Origin: Ardenticatenaceae bacterium
GTDB taxonomy: Bacteria > Chloroflexota > Anaerolineae > Promineifilales > Promineifilaceae
Reading direction: 5' to 3'
Assembly: GCA_020634415.1 (NCBI GenBank)
Contig: JACKBT010000055.1
Location: 1-29,300, forward strand
DNA: 29,300 bases
Both the position numbers and the translations under genes were made by a program. Below, one piece after another: positions 24,290 through 29,300 of the stretch. How positions within the stretch are numbered: position 1 is the first letter of the stretch; the number at the start of each line of letters is the position of its first letter. The notes beneath the pieces were generated by a model. It made no database searches, had not been told where the DNA came from, and saw only the letters and a list, made by a program, of their open reading frames with translations.

Positions 24290-24726
24290 ACATAATCCTT
24301 CCGCAGTGGGTAGACCCCTTCCGGCCATTCATCGGGCAGGAAGAGGCGGTCGGTGTTGGGGGCATCGGCAATGGTGATGCCCAGCATCTCGCCTAGTTCG
24401 CGCTCGAAAAAGCTGGCGGAGGGAATGAGGGTGCAGATGGTGGGGATAATGGCTTCGTGCCGGTCAATTTTCACCCGCAATGTCACCACCGCCGCCCCCG
24501 CGCAAAAGTGGTACAGCACTTCTAACTGCCCGGCTTCTACGCCTAAATCCAGCCCGGTGATGGCGGCTAAATAGCCCCAGTTGGCTTCAATGAGGGTATG
24601 AACGGCCGTTACCAAATCCGCCACATTCAGCACCACATCCACCCGGTTATCGGCTGGCTGTTCACTGGCTTGTGTGTAAGTTGTGAGGAGGGAAACGGCC
24701 GTTGCCAAATTCTGTTTCGTAGTCAT
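24286..24726 (-). CDS. NuoC-like hydrogenase subunit (30-kDa subunit family, EchD-like)
   Basis: The 146-residue protein ends with the clear family signature FERELGEMLGI...RLFLPDEWPEGVYPLRKDYV. The N-terminal half has the LYHFCAGAAVVTLRVKIDR strands of the NuoC fold. It should sit between large and small subunits and help dock them. ATG 24726 has AAAGG 8 nt upstream. Two full AACGGCCGTT palindromes (24601 and 24694) fall in its first 45 codons. Its stop codon TAG is built from the dispersed palindrome at 24261-24289, directly after the family's conserved terminal residues, so nothing essential seems lost. Confidence 0.93.
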   Translation of the reverse strand: MTTKQNLATAVSLLTTYTQASEQPADNRVDVVLNVADLVTAVHTLIEANWGYLAAITGLDLGVEAGQLEVLYHFCAGAAVVTLRVKIDRHEAIIPTICTLIPSASFFERELGEMLGITIADAPNTDRLFLPDEWPEGVYPLRKDYV

Positions 24727-24757
24727 TTCATATACCTTTAAGCGTCACGTATTTAAG

Positions 24758-24785
24758 TGCCACTTGCCACCTGCCACCTGCCACT
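24758..24785. repeat. TGCCACC heptamer array (x4)
   Basis: Four tandem 7-bp words (TGCCACT, TGCCACC, TGCCACC, TGCCACT) fill most of the gap between the small-subunit and NuoC-like genes. Its last base overlaps the TGA stop of the small subunit (24785-24787). The same word, on the other strand and in another phase (GGCAGGT), forms the left arm of the array inside the NuoL-like gene at 28557. Confidence 0.8.
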
Positions 24786-25264
24786 CACACCCCCGACACA
24801 TCCTCGCCCGTCTTCAGTTTGTGCAGCAGCTTCACCACGCCATCAATAATGGCTTCCGGGCGCGGCGGGCAGCCCGGCACATACACATCCACCGGAATAA
24901 CCTCATCAATGTGGCCGACAACGTTATAACAGCCCTGAAAAGCACCACCCGAGATGGCACAGGAGCCAACGGCCACCACAAATTTCGGCTCCGGCATCTG
25001 TTCATAGATGCGCTTGAGCCGCTCTTTGGATTGCAGGGTTACTGGCCCGGTGCAGACGAGGACATCGGCGTGGCGTGGGCTGCCTTGCAGCTTAATGCCA
25101 AAGCGCTCCACATCATAACGCGGGGTCAGCGTCGCTAATATTTCGATGTCGCAGCCATTGCAGGAGCCGCTGTTGTAGTGGATGATCCACGGCGAATTAA
25201 GCCGCGCCCAGGTGCGTACTTTGTCTAAAGCGTCTTGCCAGGATTGGGCTAGATTTAGTGTCAT
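24785..25264 (-). CDS. [NiFe] hydrogenase small subunit, group 4 (NuoB/HycG/EchC family)
   Basis: The 159-residue protein is a NuoB-type small subunit with the ligands of one proximal [4Fe-4S] cluster: Cys35 and Cys38 (SCNGCDIE), Cys102 (GSCA) and Cys132 (PGCPPRPE). It lacks the extra cysteines and Tat signal of uptake hydrogenase small subunits, as expected for group 4 enzymes that face the cytoplasm. It relays electrons between the ferredoxin-like subunit and the nickel site. The Shine-Dalgarno before ATG 25264 is weak, and the 55-nt gap upstream is filled with an octamer repeat. Confidence 0.95.
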   Translation of the reverse strand: MTLNLAQSWQDALDKVRTWARLNSPWIIHYNSGSCNGCDIEILATLTPRYDVERFGIKLQGSPRHADVLVCTGPVTLQSKERLKRIYEQMPEPKFVVAVGSCAISGGAFQGCYNVVGHIDEVIPVDVYVPGCPPRPEAIIDGVVKLLHKLKTGEDVSGV

Positions 25265-25267
25265 GGG

Positions 25268-25326
25268 TAGTCTTTAGTCGAATAGTCGAATAGTCGAGTA
25301 GTCGAGTAGTCTCCAGTCCCTAGTCC
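25268..25326. repeat. TAGTCGAA octamer array
   Basis: Tandem 8-bp words of the series TAGTCGAA, TAGTCGAA, TAGTCGAG, TAGTCGAG, then TAGTCTCC fill the gap before the small-subunit gene. The array supplies the TAG stop (25320-25322) of the upstream 130-residue membrane protein gene. Confidence 0.8.
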
Positions 25327-25712
25327 TTCTGCTGCCGCCGGCAGCAAGCTAATTGCAGACCGCCGGAGATGACGAAGGGTGAGCTGTAGAAAATGGTGAG
25401 CAGGAGTGGGTTTTGGGCGGTGGTAACGTAGATGAGAATGCCAAAGATGAGGCCAGCGAGAACGGCCGTTACACTACCCACCATCTCATAACGCCACGTT
25501 GCCAACAGACCCAGCATGGCGGCGATCAGCAGAACGAGTTTGGCAATTTCAACGGCCGTTGAACCCGTCTCACGCATCACCGGAATAATCTCCACGATAA
25601 ACACACGCAGGTAAATCAGGCCAGTTAACAGTGCCAGAAAAACCAGAGATTTGGAAATCAAACGTAACTCACTGAAACGATCTGTTTGTTGTGGATGAAC
25701 TAAGTTACTCAT
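25320..25712 (-). CDS. Unrecognised four-helix membrane protein in hydrogenase operon
   Basis: I do not recognise this 130-residue protein. It has four hydrophobic segments at about 22-42, 55-72, 76-98 and 100-122, a short polar N-terminus (MSNLVHPQQTDRFSE) and a basic, cysteine-containing end (CCRRQQKD). A WRYE motif stands between helices 2 and 3. The start is the second of two adjacent ATGs (25712), because GGAGG lies 6 nt upstream of it; a longer frame from 25787 only translates a heptamer repeat. It lies between the NuoA-like and small-subunit genes on the same strand, so a role as an extra membrane subunit or assembly factor of the hydrogenase is possible. It has no obvious resemblance to NuoJ or NuoK. 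Its stop codon lies in an octamer array. Confidence 0.75.
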   Translation of the reverse strand: MSNLVHPQQTDRFSELRLISKSLVFLALLTGLIYLRVFIVEIIPVMRETGSTAVEIAKLVLLIAAMLGLLATWRYEMVGSVTAVLAGLIFGILIYVTTAQNPLLLTIFYSSPFVISGGLQLACCRRQQKD

Positions 25713-25726
25713 CATATGCCTCCAAA

Positions 25727-25785
25727 GGAGATTAGAGACTAGAGACTGGAGACTAACCAGCCTCCAATCTCTAGTCTCCAGTCTC
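25727..25785. repeat. GGAGACT heptamer hairpin, AACC centre (second copy)
   Basis: Four forward heptamers (GGAGATT, AGAGACT, AGAGACT, GGAGACT), the centre AACC (25755-25758), and four reverse heptamers form a stem of about 28 bp. It has the same architecture and centre as the copy at 21067-21126, at a different gap in the same operon. Confidence 0.85.
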
Positions 25786-25793
25786 AAAAATCG

Positions 25794-26108
25794 CTATCCC
25801 AAAATGAGCGCAATCAAAACCAAAATAAGCCCCAACAGATAAATGCCAGCCAGGGGAGTCAGGCCGCTGCTGCCCAGCATCAGCACGCCCAGATGCAGCA
25901 CGGCAAAAAAGAGAGCGATGACAAAAAACGGCCGATACCCCGGCGCACCTTTACTGTCCGTAGGCACTTCCCCACCCGTGTACGTACTCGTTTTGAGCGG
26001 ATTCGGCCGTTCCGCGCCCGCCATCACCCGGCCAATGCCCGACAAGACACCGACGAGCAGCAGATAAACCAGAAAGGCGATAGGAGGGGTGAGAAGTAGT
26101 TGGGTCAT
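25794..26108 (-). CDS. NuoA-like small membrane subunit
   Basis: The 104-residue protein has three membrane helices (about 8-28, 57-77 and 82-103), with a polar loop between the first and second holding YTGGEVPTDSKGAPGYRPFF. Topology and loop resemble complex I subunit NuoA (PFESG...KFYLVAMFFVIFDVE). The conserved acidic residues of the FDVE stretch are replaced here by LHLG. AAAGGA lies 8 nt before ATG 26108, and its gene follows the pump-subunit gene after only 16 nt. E. coli formate hydrogenlyase has no NuoA counterpart as far as I recall, so its presence makes this complex look closer to complex I. The family call is by eye and could be wrong. Confidence 0.65.
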   Translation of the reverse strand: MTQLLLTPPIAFLVYLLLVGVLSGIGRVMAGAERPNPLKTSTYTGGEVPTDSKGAPGYRPFFVIALFFAVLHLGVLMLGSSGLTPLAGIYLLGLILVLIALILG

Positions 26109-26124
26109 TGATATATCCTTTTGC

Positions 26125-27618
26125 TTAATTACCCATAACAGCCATCAAAGCCGCCCCCGCCCCTTCCGTCAGCCCATAGACCAGGCTGGGCCAAAGGCCA
26201 ACAACGACGATAGCAATGGCGAGGATGAGGATAGGCAGGTTCATGCTCAGGGGCAGCGGTGTAAAAGTCCGCGCTGGCCGTCCGCCCTGCTCCGCTGCGG
26301 GCAAATCGCGCCGGAAGATGACCTGCACCAAAGGCACATAATAGGCCAGCGAGAGAAGACTGTTAAAAGCGGCAAAGGCCACAAAGGCGATGATGACGGC
26401 TTGCCCGGTAGCCATGCCCGCCATTAAAATTTGCCACTTAGACATGAAACCAGCCAGCGGCGGCATCCCGCCCAGGCCCAGCAGCGCCAGCGTGAAGGCC
26501 ACCCCCGCCAGCGGGTAGTGCCAGACTGCGCCAGACAGTTCGTCAATGGTGAGGGGAGAGTGATCGTCAACGGCCGTATGCAGTCCATACAACAACGCCC
26601 CCGCCACCAAAAAAGCCAGCCCCTTCATCAACCCATGCGTCAGCAGATGGAAAAAGCCGCCCTGCGCCCCCATCACCTCACCCGCATACACCGCAATGCC
26701 CATGCCCGTCAGCATATAACCCACATGGCTGATGCTGGAAAAGGCCAGCAGCCGTTTCACCTGCGTCTGCGGCAGGGCCAGCAGATTGCCCGCCAGCATG
26801 TTCAAAGCCCCCAGCCCCAAAAGCAAAATGCCCCAAGAATTCGTCACGCCAATCAGCGCGGCGATGGTGCGCAGCAGGGCCACAAGCCCCACTTCAATGA
26901 CAATGCCTGACAGCATGGCACTGATGCCGCTGGGGGCCTGGGCGTGGGCATCGGGCAGCCAGGTGTGCAGCGGCACGATGGCGATCTTCACGCCAAAACC
27001 AACAACAAAGAGAGCGGCGGCGGCCAACAGTAGGGGCGAATCTGCCGCCTGCTCGCGGATTTCGGGCAGGGCGAGTGTGCCGCTTTGGGCCAGCACCAGG
27101 GCCACGCCAAACAGCACCAGCACCGAGCCAGCCACGCTTTGCACCAGGTATTTCACACCCGCTTCCAGCGATGCGGCCTGATCGCGGTAGAAGGCGACGA
27201 GCAGGTAGGAGGTGACGGCCATCGCCTCGAACCAGAGCCACAGGTTGAAGAGGTCGGTGGCGCAGCTAAGGCCAATCATGCTGCCACACATGGCGACGAG
27301 CATGGCGTAATATTTTTCGCCGCCGACTACGCCGTGCAGGGTGGCATCGGAGAAGTAGGTGGTGAGGGTGGCGAGGGTGAGGACAACGGCCGTTACCAGC
27401 AAACTCACCCCATCCACTTGTAGCGTTACTTGCCCCACCGTAAAAGCGGGAATATTGACCTGCTGCCAGGTCAACACAAACGGCCACCACGTCGCCAACA
27501 GCGTCAATAAAGCCATCCACCGGGCCGCTCGTTCCGAAATCAGCCGCCCCGCCAGATAAACCACAGGCGACAGCACCAGGGGCAGCCAGATGAGCCAGAT
27601 AAAAACAGGAATGATCAT
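26125..27618 (-). CDS. Ion-pumping membrane subunit (NuoM/NuoN/MrpD family)
   Basis: The 497-residue protein has about 14 membrane helices and the motifs of proton or sodium antiporter-like complex I subunits. The TM5 glutamate is Glu131 (WLWFEAMAVTSYLLV), the TM7 lysine is Lys211 (FGVKIAIVPLHTWLPDAHAQAPSG), and a TM8-region lysine and histidine follow in QVKRLLAFSSISHVGYM. A later HGLMKG motif contributes another lysine. It should translocate ions driven by the hydrogenase. The start ATG at 27618 has no strong Shine-Dalgarno; the upstream gap is a long repeat. It precedes the NuoA-like gene by 16 nt. Confidence 0.93.
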   Translation of the reverse strand: MIIPVFIWLIWLPLVLSPVVYLAGRLISERAARWMALLTLLATWWPFVLTWQQVNIPAFTVGQVTLQVDGVSLLVTAVVLTLATLTTYFSDATLHGVVGGEKYYAMLVAMCGSMIGLSCATDLFNLWLWFEAMAVTSYLLVAFYRDQAASLEAGVKYLVQSVAGSVLVLFGVALVLAQSGTLALPEIREQAADSPLLLAAAALFVVGFGVKIAIVPLHTWLPDAHAQAPSGISAMLSGIVIEVGLVALLRTIAALIGVTNSWGILLLGLGALNMLAGNLLALPQTQVKRLLAFSSISHVGYMLTGMGIAVYAGEVMGAQGGFFHLLTHGLMKGLAFLVAGALLYGLHTAVDDHSPLTIDELSGAVWHYPLAGVAFTLALLGLGGMPPLAGFMSKWQILMAGMATGQAVIIAFVAFAAFNSLLSLAYYVPLVQVIFRRDLPAAEQGGRPARTFTPLPLSMNLPILILAIAIVVVGLWPSLVYGLTEGAGAALMAVMGN

Positions 27619-27633
27619 GTTTGTTTCAGGTGT

Positions 27634-27725
27634 ACTGGTGTAATTGTGTATTGTATAGTGGTGTATTGGTCAACTCCAATATACCCATACACCACTATAC
27701 CTTTATACCCATACACCAATACACT
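27634..27725. repeat. GTGTATTGG hairpin array in the operon gap
   Basis: Iterated words of GTGTATTG/TATAGTG type on the left are faced by ATACACCA/CACTATAC/TACCCATA words on the right. The array makes up almost the whole 112-nt gap between the NuoL-like and NuoM/N-like genes, ending 5 nt from the NuoL-like stop codon. Confidence 0.75.
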
Positions 27726-27730
27726 TTTCC

Positions 27731-29300
27731 TTACCCAATCCCTAACAGCACCAACACCACAATTAACCCCACCACAATGCCTACCACGTTCCAATTAAGC
27801 TGTCCGGTTTGGGTGCGGCGCAAAACGGCCGATCCGCCCTGTACTGTCTTCACCAACACACCCTCAATCCAGGCAAAATCAATCTCGTCGTGCCGGCTTA
27901 ACAGGCGGCTGAGTTGGCGATACGGCCGTTTCACCAGCACCTCATACACCTCATCCACCCACCAGCGGTGGCTGAAAATTACAAAGAGAAAGCCCAATCG
28001 TCTTGCCAATGGATCAGAGTAGGCAACCTCCGAGGTTTTCAAAACCTCGGAGGCTTGTGGACGGCCGTAAAGGGCGTAGGCCAGGCCAATAGCCGCCAGG
28101 GCCAGCAGCGTGGAGGTGAGAGCGACAACCACGTTAAAGGCAGGCATCTCCCCTTCGCCCAGGGTGTGCCCCAGCCAATGGCCCAACGAATGCACACCGG
28201 GCAAATTCAGCCCACCGCCCAACACAGCCAGCGCGGCTAAGATGATGAGGGGCGTGGTCATCACTCGTGTGCTTTCGTGGGCGTGAACGGCCGTTTCGCT
28301 CCGCGCCTCACCCATAAACACCAGCCACACCTGCCGCCCCATGTAAAATGCCGTACAAAACGCCGCCAACGTCAGCAAAATGTAAACCGTCAGGTTGTGA
28401 TGCACAGCATCAGCCAAAATCTCATCTTTGGAGAAGAAACCAGCCAACGGCGGCACACCCGCCAAAGCCAACGCGCCAATCACATACACCGCAAACGTAA
28501 TCGGCATCCGCTGCCGCAGCCCACCCATGATGCGCATATCTTGCAGGTCTGGGGGCGGCAGGTGGCGAGTGGCAGGTGGCAGGTTTGCAGGTTCCTTGCC
28601 CCTTGCTCCTTGCTCCTTGCTTCCATGTTCCAGGCCATGAATGACGGAGCCAGCGGCCAAAAACAGGAGGGCCTTGAAAAAGGCGTGGGTGATGAGATGG
28701 AAAATGCCGGCCACGTATGCGCCCAATCCCACGGCGGCCACCATAAAACCAAGCTGGCTGATGGTGGAGTAGGCCAGGACGCGCTTGATGTCGAATTGGG
28801 CGATGGCGATGGTGGCGGCGAGCAGGGCCGTAGATGCGCCGATGAGGGCAACGGCCGTTTGCGACACAGGCGCTAACGCAAACAAAACATGCGAGCGGGT
28901 GATCATATAAATACCGGCCGTTACCATGGTGGCCGCATGAATGAGCGCGGAGACGGGGGTGGGGCCTGCCATAGCATCGGGCAGCCAGATGAAGAGGGGA
29001 ATTTGCGCACTTTTGCCCGTTGCCCCCAGCAGCAGCAGCAGGGTGATGGCCACGACGATGGGCGAGCCAACGGTGAAAATGGCCTCAGCCTGGGCGAACA
29101 CCTCACGGAAAGTGAGTGTGCCCACCTGCCAAAACAGCAAAATCATGGCCATGATCAGGCCAAAGTCGCCGATGCGGTTGACGATGAAGGCTTTGCGCCC
29201 GGCGCTGGCGTTGCCCGTGCCTCTGGCATTTCCTATGCCACCTTCGCCACGATCAAACCAGAAGCCAATCAGCAGGTAGGAGCAAAGCCCCACACCTTCC
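27731..29300 (-). CDS. NuoL-like ion-pumping subunit (5' end beyond right edge), with two in-frame repeat insertions
   Basis: The visible 523 codons start inside the family motif EGVGLCSYLLIGFWFDR, so the N-terminal part (helices 1-4) lies outside the window. The rest is clearly NuoL/MbhH-like: KAFIVNRIGDFG, PLFIWLPDAMAGPTPVSALIHAATMVTAG, FDIKRVLAYSTISQLGFM, HLITHAFFKALLFLAAGSVIH and the C-terminal helices. Two foreign-looking stretches interrupt it. One is about 27 residues (SKEQGARGKEP..., 28557-28625) between VIHGLEHG and QDMRIMGGL, encoded by heptamer repeats. The other is ASEVLKTSEV, encoded by the palindrome at 28026-28052. A third short Gly/Asn-rich insertion follows FWFDR. The frame stays open throughout, so the protein may be functional. 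It is the first of the visible operon genes. Confidence 0.92.
   Translation of the reverse strand, partial: EGVGLCSYLLIGFWFDRGEGGIGNARGTGNASAGRKAFIVNRIGDFGLIMAMILLFWQVGTLTFREVFAQAEAIFTVGSPIVVAITLLLLLGATGKSAQIPLFIWLPDAMAGPTPVSALIHAATMVTAGIYMITRSHVLFALAPVSQTAVALIGASTALLAATIAIAQFDIKRVLAYSTISQLGFMVAAVGLGAYVAGIFHLITHAFFKALLFLAAGSVIHGLEHGSKEQGARGKEPANLPPATRHLPPPDLQDMRIMGGLRQRMPITFAVYVIGALALAGVPPLAGFFSKDEILADAVHHNLTVYILLTLAAFCTAFYMGRQVWLVFMGEARSETAVHAHESTRVMTTPLIILAALAVLGGGLNLPGVHSLGHWLGHTLGEGEMPAFNVVVALTSTLLALAAIGLAYALYGRPQASEVLKTSEVAYSDPLARRLGFLFVIFSHRWWVDEVYEVLVKRPYRQLSRLLSRHDEIDFAWIEGVLVKTVQGGSAVLRRTQTGQLNWNVVGIVVGLIVVLVLLGIG
28026..28052. repeat. Perfect palindrome CCTCCGAGG...CCTCGGAGG inside the NuoL-like gene
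   Basis: A 27-bp palindrome with centre TTTTCAAAA lies in frame in the NuoL-like gene and encodes ASEVLKTSEV. Its core closely matches the centre of the 80-bp element at 16215-16294, but the outer TTGTGGG and GAGTATA arms are absent. Confidence 0.85.
28557..28621. repeat. GGCAGGT and CCTTGCT heptamer arrays inside the NuoL-like gene
   Basis: Four tandem 7-bp words (GGCAGGT, GGCGAGT, GGCAGGT, GGCAGGT; 28557-28584) are followed by a short joint and four more (CCTTGCC, then CCTTGCT three times; 28594-28621). The open reading frame is kept through both. Confidence 0.85.

Larger units (their letters stand above)
269..28859. repeat. Highly iterated palindrome AACGGCCGTT scattered through the window
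   Basis: By hand I find the full 10-mer starting at 269, 912, 1739, 6199, 8387, 9344, 9551, 10682, 11788, 12644, 17357, 17666, 19403, 19806, 21182, 21600, 21976, 22476, 24601, 24694, 25461, 25551, 27385, 28286 and 28850. About 25 more sites have the 8-bp core ACGGCCGT, and about 20 more only CGGCCG. Nearly all are inside genes of both strands and all reading frames, giving the recurring tripeptides Thr-Ala-Val, Asn-Gly-Arg and Arg-Pro-Phe. Far fewer than one copy of the 10-mer would be expected by chance in 29 kb. It recalls the HIP1 palindrome (GCGATCGC) of cyanobacteria, but the sequence differs. Confidence 0.95.

Noticed and set aside
21067..25785. CRISPR array from the regularly repeated words
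   Set aside because: Units are only 7-8 bp, directly adjacent, without unique spacers, and form mirror-image hairpins; no cas genes are present.
25713..25787. 25-residue N-terminal extension of the four-helix membrane protein
   Set aside because: It translates a heptamer repeat (RLETRDWRL type), and a good Shine-Dalgarno stands before the internal ATG at 25712.
269..28859. AACGGCCGTT as a transcription factor operator
   Set aside because: Copies are almost all inside genes, in all frames and spread evenly, and are not concentrated near starts.
21140..29300. Respiratory complex I (nuo) operon
   Set aside because: The large subunit has RICGIC and DPCFSC nickel motifs, a cleavable tail and a partner protease, which complex I NuoD does not have.

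Overview
The window looks like a piece of chromosome from a member of the Chloroflexota (Anaerolineae / Caldilineae / Ardenticatenia-like). This placement is an inference from gene content and style: lipoproteins with Pro/Thr linkers, secreted adhesin-like proteins ending in a YLPF-type tail, FHA-GAF-GAF histidine kinases, large cyclase-AAA-TPR proteins, many dispersed hairpin repeats, and mid-to-high GC. No rRNA or other direct taxonomic marker is present.

Layout. At the left edge is the start of a leftward lipoprotein (1-337). Next come a rightward soluble FHA-GAF-GAF histidine kinase (552-3014) and a large secreted multidomain protein (3218-6415) closed by a strong hairpin terminator. Two leftward M23 peptidoglycan peptidase genes follow (6617-9988). 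Then a rightward 1340-residue protein shows the catalytic residue set of soluble adenylyl cyclase followed by AAA and TPR domains (10068-14090), then tRNA-Thr(CGT), an aldo/keto reductase, a leftward MscS channel, a rightward oligopeptidase B, a two-gene ABC exporter and a leftward methyltransferase.

From 21140 to the right edge, all genes are leftward and form an energy-converting, complex I-like [NiFe] hydrogenase operon. In transcription order it holds NuoL-like and NuoM/N-like ion pumps, a NuoA-like subunit, an unrecognised four-helix membrane protein, the small subunit (NuoB/EchC-like), a NuoC-like subunit, the [NiFe] large subunit with both CxxC motifs, NuoH/HycD, a 2[4Fe-4S] ferredoxin-like subunit and the HycI-type maturation protease. 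Complete nickel-ligand cysteines and the dedicated protease mark it as a hydrogenase, not respiratory complex I.

The most unusual signal is at DNA level. The 10-bp palindrome AACGGCCGTT occurs 25 times by hand count, and its 8-bp core ACGGCCGT about 50 times, in all reading frames and on genes of both strands. At most sites the plus strand switches from G/T-rich on the left to C/A-rich on the right, so the palindrome sits at a local strand-composition switch. A second layer is a dense population of short hairpin repeats built from 7-8 bp iterated words, nested repeats, and an 80-bp MITE-like element with a 9-bp target duplication. These repeats fill most gaps of the hydrogenase operon, supply several stop codons, and are inserted in frame in the NuoL-like gene and two peptidase genes.
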